From NCBI GenBank assembly GCA_029781975.1, contig JAKOVQ010000033.1:186001-250000 (forward strand): a stretch of DNA of 64,000 nt, in the 5' to 3' direction. This stretch comes from Acidobacteriota bacterium. Lineage in GTDB: Bacteria; Acidobacteriota; Thermoanaerobaculia; UBA5066. Each line of letters opens with the position of its first letter. The first letter of the stretch is position 1. Made by a program: the position numbers and the translations under genes. Under the pieces are notes generated by a model. The model saw nothing but the letters and a program-made list of their open reading frames with translations, had not been told where the DNA came from and made no database searches. Of the stretch, positions 38,022-45,763 are shown piece by piece.

Positions 38022-38359
38022 GCGGCGAAGTCCTTCAGGGCCGCCTCCTCGTCCTCGTAGACGTCGAAGACCGGGAGGAGGGAGGCCAGGTGGAGGCTCT
38101 CCTTCACCCTCTTGGTGACGCGGATCAGCTTGAGCGAGGCGCCGAAGCCGTGCGCGAGCTTCAGGCTCGACACCAGCTCGCCGACCCCGGCGCTGTCGAT
38201 GATGGTCACGGCCGAGAGGTTGAGGAGGATCTTCCTCCACCCCTCGGCCAGGAGCTCGTTGACCACCTCGCGGAGGATCTCGTCGCCCACCCCGGCCACG
38301 AGGCGGCCGGAGAGGTCGGCGATGACGACGTCTTCGCTCTTGCGGACTTCGACGTGCAT
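38018..38359 (-). CDS. STAS domain protein, anti-sigma-factor antagonist type
   Basis: 113 aa, a single STAS domain. The segment IIDSAGVGELVSSL contains Ser56 at the position phosphorylated in SpoIIAA-like antagonists. Members bind or release a partner-switching kinase or phosphatase according to phosphorylation. No anti-sigma kinase (RsbW type) is encoded nearby. It lies 10 bases downstream of a receiver-GAF-Ser/Thr kinase on the same strand, so that kinase is a candidate modifier (inference). Confidence 0.85.
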   Translation of the reverse strand: MHVEVRKSEDVVIADLSGRLVAGVGDEILREVVNELLAEGWRKILLNLSAVTIIDSAGVGELVSSLKLAHGFGASLKLIRVTKRVKESLHLASLLPVFDVYEDEEAALKDFAA

Positions 38360-38368
38360 GGCGGGACC

Positions 38369-38374
38369 ATTATG
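38369..38374 (-). promoter_or_regulatory. Possible -10 box CATAAT overlapping the kinase stop codon
   Basis: On the minus strand, CATAAT (38374-38369) includes the TAA stop of the upstream kinase gene and ends 9 bases before the STAS ATG 38359. It could give STAS a separate leaderless transcript. It could also be a coincidence of the stop codon. Confidence 0.35.
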
Positions 38375-40319
38375 GCCCGGTCGCGTCCGGGCCGGCGCGG
38401 ACGACCGTCGTGGCGGGAGGGGCGACCCCCCGCTCGGCGGCCCCGGGAGGAGGAAAGACCCACCCCTTCGACCGCGCGGGGAGCTGCTCGACGAGGTGGA
38501 CGAAGGAGCCGACCCAGGCCTCCACGTCGCCCGGCCGCTCGTCCGGGGCCTTGGCGAGGGCGGCGCGGAAGGCCTCGTCCACCTCCTCCGGGACGCGGGG
38601 GAGGAGCTCGGAGACGAGGGGGGGCGGGTTCCTCACCACGTCGACGAAGACCCGGTCGATCTCGGTCTCGGTCGTGACCCCCCGCCCCACGAGGGCCTGG
38701 TAGGCGACCGCCGCGAAGCAGTAGACGTCGGTCCGCTGGTCCACCTCGCGCCCGGCGACCTGCTCGGGCGCCATGTAGGCCGGGGTCCCGACGATCAGGC
38801 CGCTCTGGGTCAGCCGGGTGTCCTGCGCGATCCGGCGGGCGAGGCCGAAGTCGACCAGCTTCACCTGGAAGCGGCCGGCGTCCGGGACCAGGAAGACGTT
38901 GTCGGGCTTGACGTCGCGGTGGACGATCCCCCGACGGTGCGCGGCCGCCAGCGCCGCCGCCCCCTGCCGGAGGAGCTGGCCCACCTGCCACGGCGTCCCG
39001 GGCCCGCAGAGCCTGTAGACGTCCGCGAGGTCCCAGCCGCGGAGGAGCTCCATGACGATGTAGAGCGACCCGTCGCCGAGGTCGCCGGAGTCGAAGAGCG
39101 AGACGACGCCCGGGTGGGCGATCTCCGCGATGGTCCGGGCCTCGCGCTCGAACCTCCGTCGCATCGGCGCGTTGTGGAAGTGCTCCGGCTTGATGATCTT
39201 GATCGCGACGTCTCGTCCCAGCCGCTCGTCGCGGGCCTCGAAGACGGTCCCCATCCCCCCCTCGCCCAGGACGCGGCGGAGCTGGTACCTGTCGAGGAGC
39301 CTCCGGGACAGCTCGTGGTCCTCGCGCAGCTTCCACCCGTCCTCGGGGCAGCTCTCCGTCTCGGCCCCGAAGCAGCTCCAGCACGAGGGACAGATCCGGA
39401 GGACCTCGCGCGCCGCGGCGCCGGCAGCCGCGGCGGCAGCGCGGCGGCGGGCCTCGGCGGCGAGCTCCTCGCGCATCCGGTGCATCTCGAGTGCGCCCCC
39501 CGCCTGCTGGGCGAAGCTCCGGAGGAGCCGGAGGTCGACGTCGTCCCACGGCCCCAGCCGGCCGCGCGCCGCGACCGCCCCCAGGACGTCCCCGCGCGGC
39601 CCGAGGACGGGGGCGACCGCCTCGCTCCCCCAGGTGAGGACGCCCGACGGAGCGCCGGCCGCGGCGTCGAGGTCCGCGAGCGACGGAGCCTGAAGGGCCG
39701 GCTCGCCGACGGGGTGGAGGCCGTCGCCCTGCAGGAGGAAGACGGCCACCTCGGCCACTCCGAGCGTCCCCGCCACCCCGGCCGCGGTCGACCGCGACCA
39801 GCCGGCGAAGTCGCGGAAGGCCTCGGCGCCGGAGCCGACGAGCTCGGTGATCCGCTCCTGGGCGCGCGCCAGGTGCCGGTTGAGCCTGCGGACCTCCTCG
39901 TTCGCCCGGCGGAGGGCGAGGTGGGTCTCGACGCGGGCCGCCACGACGGCCATGTCGAGCGGCTTGGTGACGTAGTCGTTGGCGCCGAGCCCCAGCGCCT
40001 CGACCACGTCCCGGCTCTCGTCGAGGGCCGTCGCCATGATCACGGGGAGCTCGGCGGCGGGGGCGTCCTCGCGGATCCGCCGGAGGACCTCGAGGCCGCT
40101 CATCTCCGGCATCATCACGTCGAGGAGGACGAGGTCGACCGGCTCGCGCTCGAGGAGCGCCAGCGCCTGCGCGCCGCTCTCCGCGCCGCGCGTGACGTAG
40201 CCGCGCGAGGCGAGCCTCCGGCAGAGGAGGTCGCGGTTCATCTCGTTGTCGTCGACCACGAGGAGGACCGCCGGCTTCCTCTCCGCCGCCGGCCCGGCCA
40301 TTCCGTTGCCTCCGGTCAT
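38370..40319 (-). CDS. Receiver-GAF-zinc-ribbon-Ser/Thr kinase fusion
   Basis: 649 aa. Residues about 15-135 are a CheY-like receiver: acidic pocket VVDDNE, phospho-acceptor Asp67 (LLDVMMPEM), and TKPLD with the conserved Lys. A coiled-coil linker precedes a GAF-like domain (about 165-290). A Cys motif CPSCWSCFGAETESCPEDG (about 317-335) follows, a short ribbon that often precedes Acidobacteriota kinases. The kinase domain (about 347-605) has LGEGGMGTVFEA, VAIKIIK, IVHRDVKPDN (normal Lys) and VDFGLAR. No membrane helix, so cytoplasmic. It joins two-component input to Ser/Thr phosphorylation. STAS is encoded directly downstream. No histidine kinase is adjacent. Confidence 0.88.
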   Translation of the reverse strand: MTGGNGMAGPAAERKPAVLLVVDDNEMNRDLLCRRLASRGYVTRGAESGAQALALLEREPVDLVLLDVMMPEMSGLEVLRRIREDAPAAELPVIMATALDESRDVVEALGLGANDYVTKPLDMAVVAARVETHLALRRANEEVRRLNRHLARAQERITELVGSGAEAFRDFAGWSRSTAAGVAGTLGVAEVAVFLLQGDGLHPVGEPALQAPSLADLDAAAGAPSGVLTWGSEAVAPVLGPRGDVLGAVAARGRLGPWDDVDLRLLRSFAQQAGGALEMHRMREELAAEARRRAAAAAAGAAAREVLRICPSCWSCFGAETESCPEDGWKLREDHELSRRLLDRYQLRRVLGEGGMGTVFEARDERLGRDVAIKIIKPEHFHNAPMRRRFEREARTIAEIAHPGVVSLFDSGDLGDGSLYIVMELLRGWDLADVYRLCGPGTPWQVGQLLRQGAAALAAAHRRGIVHRDVKPDNVFLVPDAGRFQVKLVDFGLARRIAQDTRLTQSGLIVGTPAYMAPEQVAGREVDQRTDVYCFAAVAYQALVGRGVTTETEIDRVFVDVVRNPPPLVSELLPRVPEEVDEAFRAALAKAPDERPGDVEAWVGSFVHLVEQLPARSKGWVFPPPGAAERGVAPPATTVVRAGPDATGP

Positions 40320-40351
40320 CCCGTCTCCAAGGAGGTGTCGCCCTGCCGGCG

Positions 40352-40357
40352 ACGATA
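40352..40357 (-). promoter_or_regulatory. -10 box TATCGT, receiver-kinase gene
   Basis: On the minus strand, TATCGT (40357-40352) gives an about 32-base leader to ATG 40319. A GGAG lies 8 bases before that start. Confidence 0.4.
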
Positions 40358-40374
40358 CACCCGCCCGCCGCGCG

Positions 40375-41526
40375 TCAGCGGCCGAGGAGCCGCGCGAGGA
40401 CGTCCACGCCGCGACGGACGACGTCGGGAGGCGCGGCCGTGTAGCAGAGCCTGACGTGGGTCGGGTAGGGGCCGAAGCTCGGCCCGGGCGCCACGAAGAG
40501 CCCCCGGTCCGCCGCTTCCTCGAGGAACCCGCCGAGGCCCCGGCCGTCGAGCCGCTCCGCGACGTCGACGAAGAGGAAGGTGCTCCCCTGCGGCGCCGGA
40601 AGGTGAAGGCGCGCCGCCGCCTCGCGCCCCGCGGCCCGGTAGGCCTCGCGCGCCCGCGCCACCCAGGCGTCGCCCGCCGGTCCGAGCGCGCGGAGGGCGG
40701 CCAGCTGCGCGGCGGTGGGGGCGTTGTAGACGGTGTGGGTCGAGACCTTCAGCGCTTCGGCCATCGCGTCCCGGGGCCCGACGAGGAAGCCGCAGCGGTT
40801 CCCCGCCATCCCGTACGCCTTGGAGAAGGAGTGGACCGAGAAGGCCCGCTCGGGCGCGAGGGCGCGCCCGAAGACGTGCGTCCCCTCGTAGACGTAGTCC
40901 TCGTAGACGTCGTCGAAGAGGAGCCAGAGGTCGTGCTCCCGCGCCCAGGAGGCGAGCGCGCGGAGCCACGCCTCGGGGACCACGATTCCGGTCGGGTTGC
41001 TGGGGGTGTTGACGTAGAGGGCGACCGTGCGCGGGCTCCTCAGCCGCTCGACCGCGGCGACGGCCGCCTCCGGCCCGTCCGCCACGCCGAAGAACGGGAC
41101 GTCCACCGGGACGCCCCCGAAGGTCCGGACGATCCCGTCGATCAGGGGCCAGTGGGGGGCGAGGAGGAGGACCTCGTCCCCGGGCGAGACGATCGCCCCC
41201 GCCGCGCACGAGAGCCCCGACGTGGCGCCTCCGGCGATCAGGACGTCGTCCCGCGTCGTCGGGACCCCCGTCCGCGTCTCCACCCGCTCCGCCACCGCGT
41301 CGAGGAGGGCGGGGAGCCCCTGCGGCGGGCTGTACCGGTGCATCCCCGGGTGCTCGGCGACCGTCAGGTCCTCCATCCGGCACCCATCGGCCGGCTCCAT
41401 CCAGGTGTCGCCGACGTGGAAGGGATAGACCTCCCCCCGGTGGGTGGCCATCCTGTGGAGGAGGGACGAGTAGACGGAGCCTCGGATCGAGGAGGCGAAC
41501 GGGGCGAGGGCGGGGGGGCGGGGCAT
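40375..41526 (-). CDS. PLP-dependent aminotransferase, class I/II
   Basis: 383 aa. Fold-type I aminotransferase: AGGATSGLSCAAGAI (cofactor phosphate loop), NTPSNPTGIVVP, LLFDDVYEDYVYEG (Asp binding the pyridine N), and HSFSKAYGMAGNRCGFLVG with the Schiff-base Lys. C-terminal PTHVRLCYTA holds the substrate-carboxylate Arg. Closest in style to aspartate/aromatic or alanine aminotransferases; substrate not assignable. ATG 41526 follows a TAACAT box by 9 bases, so it is leaderless-type. Divergent from the hydrolase gene. Confidence 0.87.
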   Translation of the reverse strand: MPRPPALAPFASSIRGSVYSSLLHRMATHRGEVYPFHVGDTWMEPADGCRMEDLTVAEHPGMHRYSPPQGLPALLDAVAERVETRTGVPTTRDDVLIAGGATSGLSCAAGAIVSPGDEVLLLAPHWPLIDGIVRTFGGVPVDVPFFGVADGPEAAVAAVERLRSPRTVALYVNTPSNPTGIVVPEAWLRALASWAREHDLWLLFDDVYEDYVYEGTHVFGRALAPERAFSVHSFSKAYGMAGNRCGFLVGPRDAMAEALKVSTHTVYNAPTAAQLAALRALGPAGDAWVARAREAYRAAGREAAARLHLPAPQGSTFLFVDVAERLDGRGLGGFLEEAADRGLFVAPGPSFGPYPTHVRLCYTAAPPDVVRRGVDVLARLLGR

Positions 41527-41535
41527 GGCGCGGGG

Positions 41536-41541
41536 ATGTTA
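41536..41541 (-). promoter_or_regulatory. -10 box TAACAT, leaderless-type, aminotransferase gene
   Basis: On the minus strand, TAACAT (41541-41536) ends 9 bases before ATG 41526. No Shine-Dalgarno sequence is present. Confidence 0.5.
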
Positions 41542-41560
41542 GCCGCGGGCCGGCCGCGCC

Positions 41561-41566
41561 CATAAT
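41561..41566 (+). promoter_or_regulatory. -10 box CATAAT, hydrolase gene
   Basis: CATAAT ends 26 bases before ATG 41593. It is back to back with the aminotransferase promoter, 19 bases away. Confidence 0.4.
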
Positions 41567-41592
41567 CCGCCGCCGCCGCGCGCGGCCTCGCG

Positions 41593-42639
41593 ATGACGTT
41601 CCCAGCCCGATCCTTCCGCCCCGCGCCCGGCCTCGGCAACGCGCACCTCCAGACCGTCTGGGGGCGCCTCGCGCGGAGCCGGAACCTCGTCCCGATGCGC
41701 CGCGAGACCCTCGAGACTCCCGACGGGGACGAGCTGGTCCTCGACCACCTCGACGGGCCGCCTCAGGGACCGAGGGTCGTCCTCCTCCACGGCCTCGAGG
41801 GGAGCTCGTTCTCGGTGTACGTCCAGGGGATGCTCGCCCTCCTCTCGCTTCGCGGCGCCCGCGCGACGGTCCTCAACTTCCGGTCGTGCGCCCGCGACCC
41901 GCGGCGGACCGGACGGTCTCTCCCGAACCGCAGGCCCCGCTTCTACCACTCGGGCGAGACGGGCGACCTCGGCCTCGTCCTGACGACCCTGGCCGGCCGG
42001 GAGCCCGGGGCCCGCCTCGGCGCGCTGGGCGTCTCCCTGGGAGGAAACGTCCTCCTGAAGTGGCTGGGCGAGAACCCGGGACAGCAGCTGGTCGGGGCCG
42101 CGGCGACCCTCTCGGTCCCCTACGACCTCGAGGCGGGGGCCCGGCACCTCGAGCGCGGCCTCGGCGCGCTCTACGTCCGGATGTTCCTCCGGACCCTCCG
42201 GGCCAAGGTCCGCTCGCTCGCCTCGCGCTTCCCCGAGGCCGCGTCGGCCGTGGACCTGCCGCGCGCCCTCGCGTCGCGGACGTTCGCGGAGTTCGACGAC
42301 GCCGCCACGGCGCCGCTCCACGGCTTTGCCGGCGCGACCGACTACTACGACCGCTCGAGCTCGATCCGCTTCCTCCCGCGGATCACGGCCCCCGCCCTCT
42401 GCCTCTCGGCCGAGGACGACCCGTTCCTCCCCGCGCGCGTCCTCCCCCGCGCCCGCGAGGCCGCCTCGCCGAGCGTCCACGTGGTCGTCACGCCGCGGGG
42501 GGGGCACGCGGGCTTCCTGGCCGGCGAGCGCCCCTGGAGCGTCTCGTCGTGGGGCGAGGAGACGGCGGTCGGCTGGGTCCTCGACCGGCTCGGCCGGCCC
42601 GATCGGCCCGGTCGGTTCGCCCTCCCCGTCAGCTCTTGA
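41593..42639 (+). CDS. YheT-like alpha/beta hydrolase
   Basis: 348 aa. Signatures of the YheT/ABHD1-3 group: NAHLQTVWGRL near residue 20, VVLLHGLEGSSFSVYVQGM (oxyanion region), LNFRSCARDPRRT, nucleophile Ser in GVSLGGNVLLKWLGE, acid in AEDDPFLP, and catalytic His in PRGGHAGFLAG. Probable membrane-associated esterase or lipase; substrate unknown. The last 11 bases overlap the convergent GYF/TM2 gene (42629-42639). Confidence 0.87.
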   Translation: MTFPARSFRPAPGLGNAHLQTVWGRLARSRNLVPMRRETLETPDGDELVLDHLDGPPQGPRVVLLHGLEGSSFSVYVQGMLALLSLRGARATVLNFRSCARDPRRTGRSLPNRRPRFYHSGETGDLGLVLTTLAGREPGARLGALGVSLGGNVLLKWLGENPGQQLVGAAATLSVPYDLEAGARHLERGLGALYVRMFLRTLRAKVRSLASRFPEAASAVDLPRALASRTFAEFDDAATAPLHGFAGATDYYDRSSSIRFLPRITAPALCLSAEDDPFLPARVLPRAREAASPSVHVVVTPRGGHAGFLAGERPWSVSSWGEETAVGWVLDRLGRPDRPGRFALPVSS

Positions 42640-43072
42640 CCAGCGGCCGCCCCTGCGCGTCGGTGACGGAGCCGAGGGCGATCAGGATGACGTCGATCAG
42701 CCACCAGATGCCGCAGCCGCCGAACGTCAGGAGCTTGGCGATGCCGAGCCCCACGTAGCCGAGGTAGAAGCGGTCGACGCCGAACGACCCGAGGAAGATC
42801 GACAGGAGGAGGGCCACCAGCCAGTCCTTCGGGCCGTCGGCCGTGACCGGGACGGGGGGGCGGGGCACGGGCGGGACCCCGGCAGGGGGCGGAGGGACCT
42901 GGGCGAGGAGGTCGGTGAACTCGGGGCGGTCCCGGAGCGGCATCCACTGGCTCTCGCCGGCCTTGAAGGAGAGGCTCGCGCCGACGGCGCGGCCGTCCCC
43001 GATCCAGGCCCTCAGGGTCGCCTCGTCGACCGGACCGTACTGCTGCCCGTCTGCGCCGATGACGTGGTACAT
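42629..43072 (-). CDS. GYF_2 plus TM2 domain membrane protein
   Basis: 147 aa. Residues about 1-58 are a GYF_2 domain (YHVIGADGQQYGPVDEATLRAWI; LSFKAGESQWMPL). A Pro-rich linker follows, then a TM2 domain (about 88-140) with KDWLVALLLSIFLGSFGVDRFYLG, GLGIAKLLTFGGCGIWWLID. Membrane-bound; GYF domains bind Pro-rich peptides. The SPFH protein at 52511-53689 carries a related GYF_2 and a Pro-rich tail, so it is a possible partner. ATG 43072 is preceded by GAGGGG. Longer in-frame starts upstream lack domain support. Confidence 0.82.
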   Translation of the reverse strand: MYHVIGADGQQYGPVDEATLRAWIGDGRAVGASLSFKAGESQWMPLRDRPEFTDLLAQVPPPPAGVPPVPRPPVPVTADGPKDWLVALLLSIFLGSFGVDRFYLGYVGLGIAKLLTFGGCGIWWLIDVILIALGSVTDAQGRPLVKS

Positions 43073-43144
43073 CGCGATCCCCTCTCGCACCTTCTGAAAC
43101 GAGTCCCGGCGCTCCGAGGTTCGGTCCGCGCGCCGTCCAGCCGA

Positions 43145-43150
43145 TAAGAT
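43145..43150 (+). promoter_or_regulatory. -10 box TAAGAT, radical SAM gene
   Basis: TAAGAT overlaps the in-frame ATG at 43149, which argues against that codon as the start. ATG 43188 would then have a leader of about 30 bases. Confidence 0.4.
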
Positions 43151-43187
43151 GGTACCGGATGGCCGCGCGGGCGGCTCTCCCGCCGCC

Positions 43188-44813
43188 ATGAAGCCCCCTC
43201 GTCCCCCCCTCCCCCGGCGCCTCCGCCTCCTCGGATCCGAGCGGGCCACCGAGGCCCTCACCCTCGCCGGACGGTACCGGGTCGCCCTCGGCTTCCCGAA
43301 CCGGTACGAGGTCGGGATGTCGAACCTCGGCTTCCAGTGGGTCTACCGGCTCCTGAACCGCGAGGAGGACGTCGCCTGCGAGCGCTTCTTCTGGGACGAC
43401 GAGGACGCCGACCTGCGCGGGCCGCGGACGCTGGAGTCGGACACGCCGCTCGGTGAGTTCCCCCTCGTTGCCTTCTCCGTCTCCTGGGAGATGGACTACG
43501 TCAACTTCCTTCGGATCCTCCCGGCGGCCCGGATCCCCCTCCGGTGCGACGAGCGGGGCGAGCGGGACCCGATCGTCCTCGTCGGCGGCGACTGCGCCCG
43601 GATCAACCCGCTCCCCCTCACCCCTCACGTCGACGCCTTCGCGATGGGCGACGGCGAGCGGCTCGTGCCGGGGATCGCGGAGGTCCTCCGGCGGGACCTC
43701 TCGCGCGAGGCGACCCTCGCCGCGCTCGCCTCCCTCCGGGGGATGTACGTCCCGGCCGTCCACGGCCCGCGGGCCGAGGGGGCGGACGAGGGCCGGATCG
43801 TCGTCGACCAGCTGAAGGCGGCCGACGGGCCGGGGCGCGAGCCGCCGCACACGACCCTCCTGACCCCTCACACCGAGCTCTCCGACAAGCTCCTGATCGA
43901 GATCGCCCGCGGCTGCTCGGAGATGTGCCGGTTCTGCTGGGCCGCCTACGCCATGGCCCCGCAGGTGAGGACCTCGGCGGAGCACGTCCTCGAGGTGGCG
44001 CGCCGGAACCGGCCGCTCACCGGCCGCGTCGGCCTGATCGCCACCGCGGTCGCCGACCACCCCGAGATCCTCCCCATCCTCCGCGGCCTCTCCGGGATGG
44101 GGTTCCACATCGCCCTCTCCTCCGTGAAGATCGACGCCGTCTCGGAGGAGATCCTCTCGATCCTCGTCGGCCAGGGGGAGCGCGGCCTCGCGATCGCGCC
44201 CGAGGCGGGGAACGAGCGGCTCCGGCGGGCGGTCAACAAGAAGGTCACGGACGAGATGCTCCGCGAGAAGGTCCGCCTCATCGCGCGGGCCGGCATCACC
44301 CAGCTGAAGCTCTATCTCCAGGTGGGGCTCCCGGGCGAGACCGACGACGACGTCCGCGACCTGGTGAGGCTCGTCGACGAGCTCCGCGGGATCCTCCTCG
44401 AGGAGGGGCGGAAGCGGGGCCAGGTCGGGACCCTGGTCCCGAACGTGAACGCCTTCGTCCCCAAGCCCCACACGCCGTTCGAGAACGAGAGCCTCGACGA
44501 CCCCGCCCTCCTGAAGGAGAAGCTCCGGTTCCTCGACGCGGCCTTCCGGAAGATGCCGAACGTCGTCTTCCGCGCCATGCCCGTCGTCGAGGCGGTCTGG
44601 GAGGCCTACCTCGCCAAGATGGGGCTCGAGTCGGGACCGATCCTCGCCGACGCGGCGGCCGGGGCCCCCGTCCGGCGGCTGGTTCGCGAGCACGAGGCGA
44701 CGATCCTCTCCGTCGTCCGCCCGTCCGCCGGGGCGCCGGCGGCGGCCGCCCGTGGCGTCTTCGACCCCTCCTTCCGCCAGGCGGCCCCGTGGGGCTTCAT
44801 CTCCAAGTCGTGA
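43188..44813 (+). CDS. B12-binding-domain radical SAM protein (TIGR03960-like)
   Basis: 541 aa. N-terminal cobalamin-binding-like half (YEVGMSNLGFQWVYRLLN, FSVSWEMDYVNFLRIL, VGGDCARINPLPLTPHVDAFAMGDGE), then a radical SAM domain whose 4Fe-4S cysteines are in ARGCSEMCRFCWA (CxxxCxxC, about residues 243-250). IAPEAGNERLRRAVNKKV and LKLYLQVGLPGETDDDV are typical later motifs. Resembles the first part of TIGR03960 proteins, which may act on tRNA or peptides; reaction unknown. It overlaps the M23 gene by GTGA. Confidence 0.83.
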   Translation: MKPPRPPLPRRLRLLGSERATEALTLAGRYRVALGFPNRYEVGMSNLGFQWVYRLLNREEDVACERFFWDDEDADLRGPRTLESDTPLGEFPLVAFSVSWEMDYVNFLRILPAARIPLRCDERGERDPIVLVGGDCARINPLPLTPHVDAFAMGDGERLVPGIAEVLRRDLSREATLAALASLRGMYVPAVHGPRAEGADEGRIVVDQLKAADGPGREPPHTTLLTPHTELSDKLLIEIARGCSEMCRFCWAAYAMAPQVRTSAEHVLEVARRNRPLTGRVGLIATAVADHPEILPILRGLSGMGFHIALSSVKIDAVSEEILSILVGQGERGLAIAPEAGNERLRRAVNKKVTDEMLREKVRLIARAGITQLKLYLQVGLPGETDDDVRDLVRLVDELRGILLEEGRKRGQVGTLVPNVNAFVPKPHTPFENESLDDPALLKEKLRFLDAAFRKMPNVVFRAMPVVEAVWEAYLAKMGLESGPILADAAAGAPVRRLVREHEATILSVVRPSAGAPAAAARGVFDPSFRQAAPWGFISKS

Positions 44814-45685
44814 GGGGCCTCCGGCGCGCGGCGCCCCTCGCGCTCGTCGCGTTCCTCGCTCTTCCGTCCGGGGTCGGGCGCGCGGCGGCCGCCGCGAGCG
44901 GCCCTGCCGGCCCGGCGATCGAGGCCGTCGACGTCCTCCCGGGCGGCGTCGCGAGGTGGGACGCGAAGCCCGGCGATCGCTGCGCGAACGGCGCCGAGAG
45001 CTGGGAGCCGATCGGAACGGCCTGCTACTTTCCCGTCGACCTGAACCGCGAGCCCGGCCCGCTCGAGCTCTTCCTCGTCCGGGGCGCGGTGCGCGTAAGG
45101 GCCGTCCTCGACGTCCTCCCTTCCCCCTACCCCGAGGAGCGGCTGACGCTCGACCCGCGCCTCGTGACGCTCTCCAGGCGCGACCGGAAGCGGGTCGAGC
45201 GGGAGCGGAAGCAGGTTGTCCCGCTCTTCTCCCTCCGCGGCCCGGCCCGTTTCACCCTCCCGCTCTCTTCGCCCCTCCGGGACGCGCCGCCGCCTCGGAA
45301 CTTCGGGACCCGTCGAATCCTGAACGGGGAGCCCCGCTCCCCCCACGGCGGCGTCGATTTCCCCGTCCCGACCGGCACCCCGGTCCTGGCCGTGGCTCCG
45401 GGACGCGTGGTCCTCGTGGCCAACCACTTCTTCTCCGGCCGCTCGGTTTACGTCGACCACGGGGACGGCCTCCTCTCGATGTCGATGCACCTCTCCCGCG
45501 TCAGGGTGAGGAAGGGGCAGCGGGTGAAGGCCGGCGACCGGCTCGGCCTCTCGGGGGCGACCGGCCGCGTGAGCGGGCCGCACCTCCACTTCGGCCTGAG
45601 ATGGCGGGGAGCGCGGATCGACCCCGCCCTCCTCCTGGGCGACCCGGAGATGCTTCCGCGCGTCCGCGAAGCGACCTCCCCGTGA
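44810..45685 (+). CDS. Secreted M23 (LytM-type) metallopeptidase
   Basis: 291 aa. Signal peptide about 1-26. A beta-rich region precedes the peptidase domain at about 165-285: SPHGGVDFPVPTGTPVLAVAPGRV (HxxxD zinc ligands), VYVDHGDGLLSMSMHLS and GPHLHFGLRW (HxH). All zinc residues are present, so it is expected to cut peptidoglycan cross-links. GTG 44810 overlaps the radical SAM stop (GTGA), so translation is coupled. A small inverted repeat (CTCCGGG/CCCGGAG, 45709-45730) follows the stop and may attenuate transcription. Confidence 0.88.
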   Translation: MRGLRRAAPLALVAFLALPSGVGRAAAAASGPAGPAIEAVDVLPGGVARWDAKPGDRCANGAESWEPIGTACYFPVDLNREPGPLELFLVRGAVRVRAVLDVLPSPYPEERLTLDPRLVTLSRRDRKRVERERKQVVPLFSLRGPARFTLPLSSPLRDAPPPRNFGTRRILNGEPRSPHGGVDFPVPTGTPVLAVAPGRVVLVANHFFSGRSVYVDHGDGLLSMSMHLSRVRVRKGQRVKAGDRLGLSGATGRVSGPHLHFGLRWRGARIDPALLLGDPEMLPRVREATSP

Positions 45686-45763
45686 CCCCCGTCACGCCCG
45701 CCGATTGACTCCGGGCTCCGCCCCCCGGAGACTCTCACCAGCCAACCCTGAAGGAGGGTCCCC

